The notes: generated by a model not told the origin, from the letters alone. A DNA stretch of 64,000 bases from Auanema rhodensis (GCA_964057225.1 OZ059899.1:9486001-9550000); one strand, 5' to 3'; counted from the stretch's first letter, positions 1 through 12,882 are shown. Translations and numbers: made by a program.

Positions 1-566
1 AGGAGAGGAACAACGTTTCCAGGATGTCAAGGATATCGAATCTAGTGATATTGTAGAAAAATGTAATGTCAGCTCCATAGGTTTTCCCCTAATTTCTCTC
101 ATCACAATTGTCTTAGTTTTTTTCTCATAAGAGTTTCTGAAATCTTAGGTGAACAAGGCCGTATAAAATTTCCTGTAATTCGAAAGCATTTGGGATGGAA
201 TTTAGAAAGAAAAGAACTAGTTTTTCCTACTTTAAAACAAACAATAAGAAATAAAATGAAAAAGATTGTTAGATATCCAATTTAAACTTATACATTTATT
301 TCGATGAAGAGCCTGTTAGTTTGAAATTTTATGTCTTACAGTTCTCCAACAGAACAGACTGATCCTGATTTTTCTACGATTACATAAAACTCTCGTTTGA
401 TATAAAAAAAGGAGAGGAACAACGTTTCCAGGATGTCAAGGATATCGAATCTAGTGATATTGTAGAGAAATGTAATGTCAGCTCCATAGGTTTTCTCTTA
501 ATTTCTCTCATCACAATTGTCTTAGTTTTTTTTCTCATAAGAGTTTCTGAAATCTTTGTTGAACAA

Positions 567-639
567 GGTCGCGTGGCGCAATGGATAACGCGTCTGCCTA
601 CGGAGCAGAAGATTGTAGGTTCGAATCCTGCCGTGGTCG
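567..639 (+). tRNA. tRNA-Arg-ACG: tRNA-Arg(ACG), C3T variant
   Basis: Acceptor begins GGTCGCG, so U3 pairs with G70 as a wobble. All else is consensus and the fold is intact. The upstream sequence ATCTTTGTTGAACAA is that of the L2 subfamily, but the downstream spacer is L1, so this unit is a chimera. Confidence 0.93.
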
Positions 640-1177
640 TAAATTTTTTTCATTTCACTTGTCATTCATAAAAATCGAATTTATTTTTTTCAATGATTTT
701 TTTTTGCAATGTGTCATAAGAATTACACAGTTGAACAAAACGTTTTTTAAGAATTTTCTTTGTTGTCAACATATATATTTTCCTGGAATTCGAAAGCATT
801 TGGGATGGAAATTAGAAAGAAAAGAACTAGTTTTTCCTACTTCAAAACAAACAATAAGAAATAAAATGAAAAAGATTGTTAGATATCCAATTTAAACTTA
901 TACATTTACTTCGATAAAGAGCCTATTAGATTGAAATTTTATGTCTTACAGTTCTCCAACAGAACAGACTGATCCTGATTTCCCTATGATTACATAAAAC
1001 TCCCGTTTGATATAAAAAAAGGAGAGGAATAACGTTTCCAGGATGTCAAGGATATCGAATCTAGTGATATTGTAGAGAAATGTAATGTCAGCTCCATAGG
1101 TTTTCTCTTAATTTCTCTCATTACAATTGTCTTAGTTTTTTTTTCTCATAAGAGTTTCTGAAATCTTAGTTGAACAA

Positions 1178-1250
1178 GGCCGCGTGGCGCAATGCATAAC
1201 GCGTCTGCCTACGGAGCAGAAGATTGTAGGTTCGAATCCTGCCGTGGTCG
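1178..1250 (+). tRNA. tRNA-Arg-ACG: tRNA-Arg(ACG), G19C variant
   Basis: The D loop reads AATGCATAA: the second base of the conserved G18G19 pair is C. This breaks the G19-C56 tertiary pair and the end of the A box. Stems are intact. It may be poorly expressed or unstable. Confidence 0.85.
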
Positions 1251-2204
1251 TAAATTTTTTTCATTTCACTTGTCATTCATAAAAATCGAAATTATTTTTT
1301 TCAATGATTTTTTTTTGCAATGTGTCATAAGAATTACACAGTTGAACAAAACGTTTTTTAAGAATTTTCTTTGTTGTCAACATATATATTTTCCTGAAAT
1401 TCGAAAGCATTTGGGATGGAAATTAGAAAGAAAAGAACTAGTTTTTCCTAATTTAAAACAAACAATAAGAAATAAAATGAAAAAGATTGTTAGATATCCA
1501 ATTTAAACTTATACATTTACTTCGATAAAGAGCCTATTAGATTGAAATTTTATGTCTTACAGTTTTCCAACAGAACAGACTGATCCTGATTTCTCTATGA
1601 TTACATAAAACTCCCGTTTGATATAAAAAAAGGAGAGGAATAACGTTTCCAGGATGTCAAGGATATCGAATCTAGTGATATTGTAGAAAAATGTAATGTC
1701 AGCTCCATAGGTTTTCTCCTAATTTCTCTCATCACAATTGTCTTAGTTTTTTTCTCATAAGAGTTTCTGAAATCTTAGGTGAACAAGGCCGTATAAAATT
1801 TCCTGTAATTCGAAAGCATTTGGGATGGAATTTAGAAAGAAAAGAACTAGTTTTTCCTACTTTAAAACAAACAATAAGAAATAAAATGAAAAAGATTGTT
1901 AGATATCCAATTTAAACTTATACATTTACTTCGATGAAGAGCCTGTTAGTTTGAAATTTTATGTCTTACAGTTCTCCAACAGAACAGACTGATCCTGATT
2001 TTTCTACGATTACATAAAACTCTCGTTTGATATAAAAAAAGGAGAGGAATAACGTTTCCAGGATGTCAAGGATATCGAATCTAGTGATATTGTAGAAAAA
2101 TGTAATGTCAGCTCCATAGGTTTTCTCCTAATTTCTCTCATCACAATTGTCTTAGTTTTTTTTTCTCATAAGAGTTTCTGAAATCTTAGTTGAACAAGGC
2201 CGCG

Positions 2205-2215
2205 TGGCGCAATGG
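2205..2215 (+). promoter_or_regulatory. Pol III A box (reference copy)
   Basis: TGGCGCAATGG at tRNA positions 8-19 matches the A-box consensus TRGYNNARNNGG, allowing for the usual variable spacing. The same sequence occurs in most copies. It is altered in the G10A class and in the G19C class. Confidence 0.85.
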
Positions 2216-2248
2216 ATAACGCGTCTGCCTACGGAGCAGAAGATTGTA

Positions 2249-2259
2249 GGTTCGAATCC
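2249..2259 (+). promoter_or_regulatory. Pol III B box (reference copy)
   Basis: GGTTCGAATCC matches the TFIIIC B-box consensus GGTTCRANYCC exactly. S units have lost this element completely, so they should not be transcribed as tRNA genes. Confidence 0.9.
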
Positions 2260-2274
2260 TGCCGTGGTCGTAAA

Positions 2275-2281
2275 TTTTTTT
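2275..2281 (+). terminator. Pol III oligo-T terminator (reference copy)
   Basis: A run of seven T starts four bases after the tRNA 3' end. Every L unit has the same TAAATTTTTTT arrangement except 56746, where it is TGAATTTTTTT. Further T runs about 30-50 bp downstream in most copies could act as backup. Confidence 0.85.
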
Positions 2282-3217
2282 CATTTCACTTGTCATTCAT
2301 AAAAATCGAATTTATTTTTTTCAATGATTTTTTTTTGCAATGTGTCATAAGAATTACACAGTTGAACAAAACGTTTTTTAAGAAGTTTTTTTGTTGTCAA
2401 CATATATATTTTGCTGGAATTCAAAAGCATTTGGGATGGAAATTAGAAAGAAAAGAACTAGTTTTTCCTACTTTAAAACAAACAATAAAAAATAAAATGG
2501 AAAAGATTGTTAGATATCCAATTTAAACTTATACATTTACTTTGATAAAGAGCCTATTAGATTGAAATTTTATGTCTTACAGTTCTCCAACAGAACAGAC
2601 TGATCCTGATTTTTCTACGATTACATAAAACTCTCGTTTGATATAAAAAAAGGAGAGGAACAACGTTTCCAGGATGTCAAGGATATCGAATCTAGTGATA
2701 TTGTAGAAAAATGTAATGTCAGCTCCATAGGTTTTCTCCTAATTTCTCTCATCACAATTGTCTTAGTTTTTTTTCTTATAAGAGTTTCAGAAATCTTAGT
2801 TGAACAAGGCCGTATAAAATTTCCTGTAATTCGAAAGCATTTGGGATGGAATTTAGAAAGAAAAGAACTAGTTTTTCCTACTTTAAAACAAACAATAAGA
2901 AATAAAATGAAAAAGATTGTTAGATATCCAATTTAAACTTATACATTTACTTCGATAAAAAGCCTATTAGTTTGAAATTTTATGTCTTACAGTTCTCCAA
3001 CAGAACAGACTGATCCTGATTTTTCTACGATTACATAAAACTCTCGTTTGATATAAAAAAAAGAGAGGAATAACGTTTCCAGGATGTCAAGGATATCGAA
3101 TCTAGTGATATTGTAGAAAAATGTAATGTCAGCTCCATAGGTTTTCTCCTAATTTCTCTCATCACAATTGTCTTAGTTTTTTTTCTCATAAGAGTTTCTG
3201 AAAATTTAGTTGAACAA

Positions 3218-3290
3218 GGCCGCGTGGCGCAATGGATAACGCGTCTGCCTACGGAGCAGAAGATTGTAGGTTCGAATCCTGCCGTGGTCG
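3218..3290 (+). tRNA. tRNA-Arg-ACG: tRNA-Arg(ACG), consensus copy
   Basis: Identical over 73 nt to the reference copy at 2198. One S unit precedes it. Confidence 0.96.
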
Positions 3291-4237
3291 TAAATTTTTT
3301 TCATTTCACTTGTCATTCATAAAAATCGAATTTATTTTTTTCAATGATTTTTTTTTGCAATGTGTCATAAGAATTACACAGTTGAACAAAACGTTTTTTA
3401 AGAATTTTCTTTGTTGTCAACATATATATTTTCCTGAAATTCGAAAGCATTTGGGATGGAAATTAGAAAGAAAAGAACTAGTTTTTCCTAATTTAAAAGA
3501 AACAATAAGAAATAAAATGAAAAAGATTGTTAGATATCCAATTTAAACTTATACATTTACTTCGATAAAGAGCCTATTAGATTGAAATTTTATGTCTTAC
3601 AGTTCTCCAACAGAACAGACTGATCCTGATTTTTCTACGATTACATAAAACTCTCGTTTGATATAAAAAAAGGAGAGGAACAACGTTTCCAGGATGTCAA
3701 GGATATCGAATCTAGTGATATTGTAGAAAAATGTAATGTCAGCTCCATAGGTTTTCTCCTAATTTCTCTCATCACAATTGTCTTAGTTTTTTTCTCATAA
3801 GAGTTTCTGAAATCTTAGGTGAACAAGGCCGTATAAAATTTCCTGTAATTCGAAAGCATTTGGGATGGAATTTAGAAAGAAAAGAACTAGTTTTTCCTAC
3901 TTTAAAACAAACAATAAGAAATAAAATGAAAAAGATTGTTAGATATCCAATTTAAACTTACACATTTACTTCGATAAAAAGCCTATTAGTTTGAAATTTT
4001 ATGTCTTACAGTTCTCCAACAGAACAGACTGATCCTGATTTTTCTACGATTACATAAAACTCTCGTTTGATATAAAAAAAGGAGAGGAATAACGTTTCCA
4101 GGATGTCAAGGATATCGAATCTAGTGATATTGTAGAAAAATGTAATGTCAGCTCCATAGGTTTTCTCCTAATTTCTCTCATCACAATTGTCTTAGTTTTT
4201 TTTTCTCATAAGAGTTTCTGAAATCTTAGTTGAACAA

Positions 4238-4310
4238 GGCCGCGTGGCGCAATGCATAACGCGTCTGCCTACGGAGCGGAAGATTGTAGGTTCGAATCCT
4301 GCCGTGGTCG
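4238..4310 (+). tRNA. tRNA-Arg-ACG: tRNA-Arg(ACG), G19C plus A41G variant
   Basis: Carries the D-loop G19C change and also GCGGA in the 3' anticodon stem (A41G), which turns U29-A41 into a U-G wobble. Three S units follow it. Confidence 0.83.
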
Positions 4311-6075
4311 TAAATTTTTTTCATTTCACTTGTCATTCATAAAAATCGAATTTATTTTTTTCAATGATTTTTTTTTGCAATGTGTCATAAGAATTACACA
4401 GTTGAACAAAACGTTTTTTAAGAATTTTCTTTGTTGTCAACATATATATTTTCCTGGAATTCGAAAGCATTTGGGATGGAAATTAGAAAGAAAAGAACTA
4501 GTTTTTCCTAATTTAAAACAAACAATAAGAAATAAAATGAAAAAGATTGTTAGATATCCAATTTAAACTTATACATTTACTTCGATAAAGAGCCTATTAG
4601 ATTGAAATTTTATGTCTTACAGTTCTCCAACAAAACAGACTGATCCTGATTTTTCTACGATTACATAAAACTCTCGTTTGATATAAAAAAAGGAGAGGAA
4701 CAACGTTTCCAGGATGTCAAGGATATCGAATCTAGTGATATTGTAGAAAAATGTAATGTCAGCTCCATAGGTTTTCCCCTAATTTCTCTCATCACAATTG
4801 TCTTAGTTTTTTTCTCATAAGAGTTTCTGAAATCTTAGGTGAACAAGGCCGTATAAAATTTCCTGTAATTCGAAAGCATTTGGAATGGAATTTAGAAAGA
4901 AAAGAACTAGTTTTTCCTACTTTAAAACAAACAATAAGAAATAAAATGAAAAAGATTGTTAGATATCCAATTTAAACTTATACATTTACTTCGATGAAGA
5001 GCCTGTTAGTTTGAAATTTTATGTCTTACAGTTCTCCAACAGAACACACTGATCCTGATTTTTCTACGATTACATAAAACTCTCGTTTGATATAAAAAAA
5101 GGAGAGGAATAACGTTTCCAGGATGTCAAGGATATCGAATCTAGTCATATTGTAGAAAAATGTAATGTCAGCTCCATAGGTTTTCCCCTAATTTCTCTCA
5201 TCACAATTGTCTTAGTTTTTTTCTCATAAGAGTTTCTGAAATCTTAGGTGAACAAGGCCGTATAAAATTTCCTGTAATTCGAAAGCATTTGGGATGGAAT
5301 TTAGAAAGAAAAGAACTAGTTTTTCCTACTTTAAAACAAACAATAAGAAATAAAATGAAAAAGATTGTTAGATATCCAATTTAAACTTATACATTTACTT
5401 CGATAAAGAGCCTATTAGATTGAAATTTTATGTCTTACAGTTCTCCAACAGAACAGACTGATCCTGATTTTTCTACGATTACATAAAACTCTCGTTTGAT
5501 ATAAAAAAAGGAGAGGAACAAGGTTTCCAGGATGTCAAGGATATCGAATCTAGTGATATTGTAGAAAAATGTAATGTCAGCTCCATAGGTTTTCTCCTAA
5601 TTTCTCTCATCACAATTGTCTTAGTTTTTTTCTCATAAGAGTTTCTGAAATCTTAGGTGAACAAGGCCGTATAAAATTTCCTGTAATTCGAAAGCATTTG
5701 GGATGGAATTTAGAAAGAAAAGAACTAGTTTTTCCTACTTTAAAACAAACAATAAGAAATAAAATGAAAAAGATTGTTAGATATCCAATTTAAACTTATA
5801 CATTTACTTCGATGAAGAGCCTGTTAGTTTGAAAATTTATGTCTTACAGTTCTCCAACAGAACACACTGATCCTGATTTTTCTACGATTACATAAAACTC
5901 TCGTTTGATATAAAAAAAGGAGAGGAATAACGTTTCCAGGATGTCAAGGATATCGAATCTAGTGATATTGTAGAAAAATGTAATGTCAGCTCCATAGGTT
6001 TTCTCCTAATTTCTCTCATCACAATTGTCTTAGTTTTTTTTTCTCATAAGAGTTTCTGAAATCTTAGTTGAACAA

Positions 6076-6148
6076 GGCCGCGTGGCGCAATGGATAACGC
6101 GTCTGCCTACGGAGCAGAAGATTGTAGGTTCAAATCCTGCCGTGGTCG
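6076..6148 (+). tRNA. tRNA-Arg-ACG: tRNA-Arg(ACG), G57A variant
   Basis: T loop reads TTCAAAT. Position 57 stays a purine, so both the B box (GGTTCRANYCC) and the tertiary structure should tolerate it. All else is consensus. Confidence 0.94.
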
Positions 6149-7503
6149 TAAATTTTTTTCATTTCACTTGTCATTCATAAAAATCGAATTTATTTTTTTC
6201 AATGATTTTTTTTTGCAATGTGTCATAAGAATTACACAGTTGAACAAAACGTTTTTTAAGAATTTTCTTTGTTGTCAACATATATATTTTCCTGGAATTC
6301 GAAAGCATTTGGGATGGAAATTAGAAAGAAAAGAACTAGTTTTTCCTACTTTAAAACAAACAATAAGAAATAAAATGAAAAAGATTGTTAGATATCCAAT
6401 TTAAACTTATACATTTACTTCGATAAAGAGCCTATTAGTTTGAAATTTTATGTCTTACAGTTCTCCAACAGAACAGACTGATCCTGATTTCTCTATGATT
6501 ACATAAAACTCCCGTTTGATATAAAAAAAGGAGAGGAATAACGTTTCCAGGATGTCAAGGATATCGAATCTAGTGATATTGTAGAGAAATGTAATGTCAG
6601 CTCCATAGGTTTTCTCTTAATTTCTCTCATCACAATTGTCTTAGTTTTTTTCTCATAAGAGTTTCTGAAATCTTAGGTGAACAAGGCCGTATATATTTTC
6701 CTGGAATTCGAAAGCATTTGGGATGGAAATTAGAAAGAAAAGAACTAGTTTTTCCTACTTTAAAACAAACAATAAGAAATAAAATGAAAAAAATTGTTAG
6801 ATATCCAATTTAAACTTATACATTTACTTCGATAAAGAGCCTATTAGATTGAAATTTTATGTCTTACAGTTCTCCAACAGAACAGACTGATCCTGATTTT
6901 TCTACGATTACATAAAACTCTCGTTTGATATAAAAAAAGGAGAGGAACAACGTTTCCAGGATGTCAAGGATATCGAATCTAGTGATATTGTAGAAAAATG
7001 TAATGTCAGCTCCATAGGTTTTCCCCTAATTTCTCTCATCACAATTGTCTTAGTTTTTTTCTCATAAGAGTTTCTGAAATCTTAGGTGAACAAGGCCGTA
7101 TAAAATTTCCTGTAATTCGAAAGCATTTGGGATGGAATTTAGAAAGAAAAGAACTAGTTTTTCCTACTTTAAAACAAACAATAAGAAATAAAATGAAAAA
7201 GATTGTTAGATATCCAATTTAAACTTATACATTTATTTCGATGAAGAGCCTGTTAGTTTGAAATTTTATGTCTTACAGTTCTCCAACAGAACACACTGAT
7301 CCTGATTTTTCTACGATTACATAAAACTCTCGTTTGATATAAAAAAAGGAGAGGAATAACGTTTCCAGGATGTCAAGGATATCGAATCTAGTGATATTGT
7401 AGAGAAATGTAATGTCAGCTCCATAGGTTTTCTCTTAATTTCTCTCATCACAATTGTCTTAGTTTTTTTTCTCATAAGAGTTTCTGAAATCTTTGTTGAA
7501 CAA

Positions 7504-7576
7504 GGTCGCGTGACGCAATGGATAACGCGTCTGCCTACGGAGCAGAAGATTGTAGGTTCGAATCCTGCCGTGGTCG
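7504..7576 (+). tRNA. tRNA-Arg-ACG: tRNA-Arg(ACG), C3T and G10A variant
   Basis: Reads GGTCGCGTGACGC. G10A creates an A10-C25 mismatch in an already short D stem and changes the A box. Function is doubtful. The unit is also marked by GTTAGCTATCC further downstream. Confidence 0.82.
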
Positions 7577-8523
7577 TAAATTTTTTTCATTTCACTTGTC
7601 ATTCATAAAAATCGAATTTATTTTTTTCAATGATTTTTTTTTGCAATGTGTCATAAGAATTACACAGTTGAACAAAACGTTTTTTAAGAATTTTCTTTGT
7701 TGTCAACATATATATTTTCCTGGAATTCGAAAGCATTTGGGATGGAAATTAGAAAGAAAAGAACTAGTTTTTCCTACTTCAAAACAAACAATAAGAAATA
7801 AAATGAAAAAGATTGTTAGCTATCCAATTTAAACTTATACATTTACTTCGATAAAGAGCCTATTAGATTGAAATTTTATGTCTTACAGTTCTCCAACAGA
7901 ACAGACTGATCCTGATTTCCCTATGATTACATAAAACTCCCGTTTGATATAAAAAAAGGAGAGGAATAACGTTTCCAGGATGTCAAGGATATCGAATCTA
8001 GTGATATTGTAGAGAAAAGTAATGTCAGCTCCATAGGTTTTCTCTTAATTTCTCTCATCACAATTGTCTTAGTTTTTTTCTCATAAGAGTTTCTGAAATC
8101 TTAGGTGAACAAGGTCGTATATAATTTCCTGTAATTCGAAAGCATTTGGGATGGAATTTATAAAGAAAAGAACTAGTTTTTTCTACTTTAAAACAAACAA
8201 TAAGAAATAAAATGAAAAAGATTGTTAGATATCCAATTTAAACTTATACATTTACTTCGATGAAGAGCCTGTTAGTTTGAAAATTTATGTCTTACAGTTC
8301 TCCAACAGAACACACTGATCCTGATTTTTCTACGATTACATAAAACTCTCGTTTGATATAAAAAAAGGAGAGGAATAACGTTTCCAGGATGTCAAGGATA
8401 TCGAATCTAGTGATATTGTAGAAAAATGTAATGTCAGCTCCATAGGTTTTCTCCTAATTTCTCTCATCACAATTGTCTTAGTTTTTTTTTCTCATAAGAG
8501 TTTCTGAAATCTTAGTTGAACAA

Positions 8524-8596
8524 GGCCGCGTGGCGCAATGGATAACGCGTCTGCCTACGGAGCAGAAGATTGTAGGTTCGAATCCTGCCGTGGTCG
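8524..8596 (+). tRNA. tRNA-Arg-ACG: tRNA-Arg(ACG), consensus copy
   Basis: Consensus over 73 nt. First tRNA gene of the first 8161-bp block; its counterpart is at 16685. Confidence 0.96.
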
Positions 8597-9952
8597 TAAA
8601 TTTTTTTCATTTCACTTGTCATTCATAAAAATCGAATTTATTTTTTTCAATGATTTTTTTTTGCAATGTGTCATAAGAATTACACAGTTGAACAAAACGT
8701 TTTTTAAGAATTTTCTTTGTTGTCAACATATATATTTTCCTGGAATTCGAAAGCATTTGGGATGGAAATTAGAAAGAAAAGAACTAGTTTTTCCTACTTT
8801 AAAACAAACAATAAGAAATAAAATGAAAAAGATTGTTAGATATCCAATTTAAACTTATACATTTACTTCGATAAAGAGCCTATTAGATTGAAATTTTATG
8901 TCTTACAGTTCTCCAACAGAACAGACTGATTCTGATTTCTCTATGATTACATAAAACTCCCGTTTGATTAAAAAAAGGAGAGGAATAACGTTTCCAGGAT
9001 GTCAAGGATATCGAATCTAGTGATATTGTAGAGAAATGTAATGTCAGCTCCATAGGTTTTCTCTTAATTTCTCTCATCACAATTGTCTTTGTTTTTTTTT
9101 CTCATAAGAGTTTCTGAAATCTTAGGTGAACAAGGCCGTATATATTTTCCTGGAATTCGAAAGCATTTGGGATGGAAATTAGAAAGAAAAGAACTAGTTT
9201 TTCCTACTTTAAAACAAACAATAAGAAATAAAATGAAAAAAATTGTTAGATATCCAATTTAAACTTATACATTTACTTCGATAAAGAGCCTATTAGATTG
9301 AAATTTTATGTCTTACAGTTCTCCAACAGAACAGACTGATCCTGATTTTTCTACGATTACATAAAACTCTCGTTTGATATAAAAAAAGGAGAGGAACAAC
9401 GTTTCCAGGATGTCAAGGATATCGAATCTAGTGATATTGTAGAAAAATGTAATGTCAGCTCCATAGGTTTTCCCCTAATTTCTCTCATCACAATTGTCTT
9501 AGTTTTTTTCTCATAAGAGTTTCTGAAATCTTAGGTGAACAAGGCCGTATAAAATTTCCTGTAATTCGAAAGCATTTGGGATGGAATTTAGAAAGAAAAG
9601 AACTAGTTTTTCCTACTTTAAAACAAACAATAAGAAATAAAATGAAAAAGATTGTTAGATATCCAATTTAAACTTATACATTTATTTCGATGAAGAGCCT
9701 GTTAGTTTGAAATTTTATGTCTTACAGTTCTCCAACAGAACACACTGATCCTGATTTTTCTACGATTACATAAAACTCTCGTTTGATATAAAAAAAGGAG
9801 AGGAATAACGTTTCCAGGATGTCAAGGATATCGAATCTAGTGATATTGTAGAGAAATGTAATGTCAGCTCCATAGGTTTTCTCTTAATTTCTCTCATCAC
9901 AATTGTCTTAGTTTTTTTTCTCATAAGAGTTTCTGAAATCTTTGTTGAACAA

Positions 9953-10025
9953 GGTCGCGTGACGCAATGGATAACGCGTCTGCCTACGGAGCAGAAGATT
10001 GTAGGTTCGAATCCTGCCGTGGTCG
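9953..10025 (+). tRNA. tRNA-Arg-ACG: tRNA-Arg(ACG), C3T and G10A variant
   Basis: Same double variant as 7504 (GGTCGCGTGACGC, A10-C25 mismatch). The downstream spacer has the private mark CATTTCGGATGG, which is shared with the copy at 18114. Confidence 0.82.
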
Positions 10026-11381
10026 TAAATTTTTTTCATTTCACTTGTCATTCATAAAAATCGAATTTATTTTTTTCAATGATTTTTTTTTGCAATGTGT
10101 CATAAGAATTACACAGTTGAACAAAACGTTTTTTAAGAATTTTCTTTGTTGTCAACATATATATTTTCCTGGAATTCGAAAGCATTTCGGATGGAAATTA
10201 GAAAGAAAAGAACTAGTTTTTCCTACTTCAAAACAAACAATAAGAAATAAAATGAAAAAGATTGTTAGATATCCAATTTAAACTTATACATTTACTTCGA
10301 TAAAGAGCCTATTAGATTGAAATTTTATGTCTTACAGTTCTCCAACAGAACAGACTGATCCTGATTTCCCTATGATTACATAAAACTCCCGTTTGATATA
10401 AAAAAAGGAGAGGAATAACGTTTCCAGGATGTCAAGGATATCGAATCTAGTGATATTGTAGAGAAATGTAATGTCAGCTCCATAGGTTTTCTCTTAATTT
10501 CTCTCATCACAATTGTCTTAGTTTTTTTCTCATAAGAGTTTCTGAAATCTTAGGTGAACAAGGCCGTATATAATTTCCTGTAATTCGAAAGCATTTGGGA
10601 TGGAATTTAGAAAGAAAAAAACTAGTTTTTTCTACTTTAAAACAAACAATAAGAAATAAAATGAAAAAGATTGTTAGATATCCAATTTAAACTTATACAT
10701 TTACTTCGATAAAGAGCCTATTAGTTTGAAATTTTATGTCTTACAGTTCTCCAACAGAACAGACTGATCCTGATTTCTCTATGATTACATAAAACTCCCG
10801 TTTGATATAAAAAAAGGAGAGGAATAACGTTTCCAGGATGTCAAGGATATCGAATCTAGTGATATTGTAGAGAAATGTAATGTCAGCTCCATAGGTTTTC
10901 TCTTAATTTCTCTCATCACAATTGTCTTAGTTTTTTTCTCATAAGAGTTTCTGAAATCTTAGGTGAACAAGGCCGTATATATTTTTCTGGAATTCGAAAG
11001 CATTTGGGATGGAAATTAGAAAGAAAAGAACTAGTTTTTCCTACTTTAAAACAAACAATAAGAAATAAAATGAAAAAGATTGTTAGATATCCAATTTAAA
11101 CTTATACATTTACTTCGATGAAGAGCCTGTTAGTTTGAAAATTTATGTCTTACAGTTCTCCAACAGAACACACTGATCCTGATTTTTCTACGATTAAATA
11201 AAACTCTCGTTTGATATAAAAAAAGGAGAGGAATAACGTTTCCAGGATGTCAAGGATATCGAATCTAGTGATATTGTAGAAAAATGTAATGTCAGCTCCA
11301 TAGGTTTTCTCCTAATTTCTCTCATCACAATTGTCTTAGTTTTTTTTTCTCATAAGAGTTTCTGAAATCTTAGTTGAACAA

Positions 11382-11454
11382 GGCCGCGTGGCGCAATGGA
11401 TAACGCGTCTGCCTACGGAGCAGAAGATTGTAGGTTCGAAACCTGCCGTGGTCG
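11382..11454 (+). tRNA. tRNA-Arg-ACG: tRNA-Arg(ACG), T60A variant
   Basis: T loop reads TTCGAAA, replacing the usual pyrimidine at position 60 and one B-box base. All stems pair. Counterpart at 19543. Confidence 0.9.
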
Positions 11455-12809
11455 TAAATTTTTTTCATTTCACTTGTCATTCATAAAAATCGAATTTATT
11501 TTTTTCAATGATTTTTTTTTGCAATGTGTCATAAGAATTACACAGTTGAACAAAACGTTTTTTAAGAATTTTCTTTGTTGTCAACATATATATTTTCCTG
11601 GAATTCGAAAGCATTTGGGATGGAAATTAGAAAGAAAAGAACTAGTTTTTCCTACTTTAAAACAAACAATAAGAAATAAAATGAAAAAGATTGTTAGATA
11701 TCCAATTTAAACTTATACATTTACTTCGATAAAGAGCCTATTAGATTGAAATTTTATATCTTACAGTTCTCCAACAGAACAGACTGATTCTGATTTCTCT
11801 ATGATTACATAAAACTCCCGTTTGATATAAAAAAAGGAGAGGAATAACGTTTCCAGGATGTCAAGGATATCGAATCTAGTGATATTGTAGAGAAATGTAA
11901 TGTCAGCTCCATAGGTTTTCTCTTAATTTCTCTCATCACAATTGTCTTAGTTTTTTTCTCATAAGAGTTTCTGAAATCTTAGGTGAACAAGGCCGTATAT
12001 ATTTTCCTGGAATTCGAAAGCATTTGGGATGAAAATTAGAAAGAAAAGAACTAGTTTTTCCTACTTTAAAACAAACAATAAGAAATAAAATGAAAAAGAT
12101 TGTTAGATATCCAATTTAAACTTATACATTTACTTCGATAAAGAGCCTATTAAATTGAAATTTTATGTCTTACAGTTCTCCAACAGAACAGACTGATCCT
12201 GATTTTTCTACGATTACATAAAACTCTCGTTTGATATAAAAAAAGGAGAGGAACAACGTTTCCAGGATGTCAAGGATATCGAATCTAGTGATATTGTAGA
12301 AAAATGTAATGTCAGCTCCATAGGTTTTCCCCTAATTTCTCTTATCACAATTGTCTTAGTTTTTTTCTCATAAGAGTTTCTGAAATCTTAGGTGAACAAG
12401 GCCGTATAAAATTTCCTGTAATTCGAAAGCATTTGGGATGGAATTTAGAAAGAAAAGAACTAGTTTTTCCTACTTTAAAACAAACAATAAGAAATAAAAT
12501 GAAAAAGATTGTTAGATATCCAATTTAAACTTATACATTTATTTCGATGAAGAGCCTGTTAGTTTGAAATTTTATGTCTTACAGTTCTCCAACAGAACAC
12601 ACTGATCCTGATTTTTCTACGATTACATAAAACTCTCGTTTGATATAAAAAAAGGAGAGGAATAACGTTTCCAGGATGTCAAGGATATCGAATCTAGTGA
12701 TATTGTAGAGAAATGTAATGTCAGCTCCATAGGTTTTCTCTTAATTTCTCTCATCACAATTGTCTTAGTTTTTTTTCTCATAAGAGTTTCTGAAATCTTT
12801 GTTGAACAA

Positions 12810-12882
12810 GGTCGCGTGGCGCAATGGATAACGCGTCTGCCTACGGAGCAGAAGATTGTAGGTTCGAATCCTGCCGTGGTCG
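12810..12882 (+). tRNA. tRNA-Arg-ACG: tRNA-Arg(ACG), C3T variant
   Basis: Acceptor GGTCGCG with a U3-G70 wobble; otherwise consensus. Downstream spacer is L1 type. Counterpart at 20971. Confidence 0.93.

Larger units (their letters stand above)
2198..2270 (+). tRNA. tRNA-Arg-ACG: tRNA-Arg(ACG), reference consensus copy
   Basis: This 73-nt intronless cloverleaf decodes arginine CGN codons; A34 is expected to become inosine. The acceptor stem GGCCGCG pairs with CGTGGTC (two G-U wobbles) and G73 is the discriminator. A short D stem GCG/CGC encloses a loop with conserved G18G19 and A20, the usual arginine identity base. The anticodon stem TCTGC/GCAGA is fully paired around the loop CTACGGA (anticodon ACG at 34-36). 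The variable loop is AGATT, and the T arm is GTAGG, TTCGAAT, CCTGC. Overall it resembles metazoan tRNA-Arg(ACG). Internal A and B boxes and a T7 terminator are present, so Pol III transcription is plausible. An ATG inside the tRNA opens a 104-codon frame that I do not regard as coding. Confidence 0.96.
1..8339 (+). repeat. Array block 1, mixed L and S units
   Basis: Opens with one S unit (1 to about 409). It then has seven tRNA genes with 0, 1, 1, 1, 3, 2 and 1 S units between successive genes, counting the gap to 8524. All DNA between the tRNA genes is array spacer; nothing else is recognisable. Confidence 0.85.

Noticed and set aside
700-760. GTTGAACAA direct repeats (before the tRNA and in the spacer) as the cause of the S deletion
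   Set aside because: The S junction does not fall at these repeats; it joins GGCCG to the ATATATATT tract, so recombination between them would give a different product.
581-895. Repeated 104-codon ORF (and 78-, 101- and 111-codon forms) starting inside each tRNA gene
   Set aside because: Its first codons are the tRNA itself and the rest is AT-rich spacer with a Pol III terminator near the start. In several units a one-base change in a T run breaks the frame, with no sign of constraint. It is repeated only because the array is repeated.
8883-9080. 65-codon - strand ORF in spacer, seen four times
   Set aside because: Appears only where small indels (GTTTGATTAAAAAAAGG, or a shortened A run) open the frame. 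The copies are explained by segment duplication.
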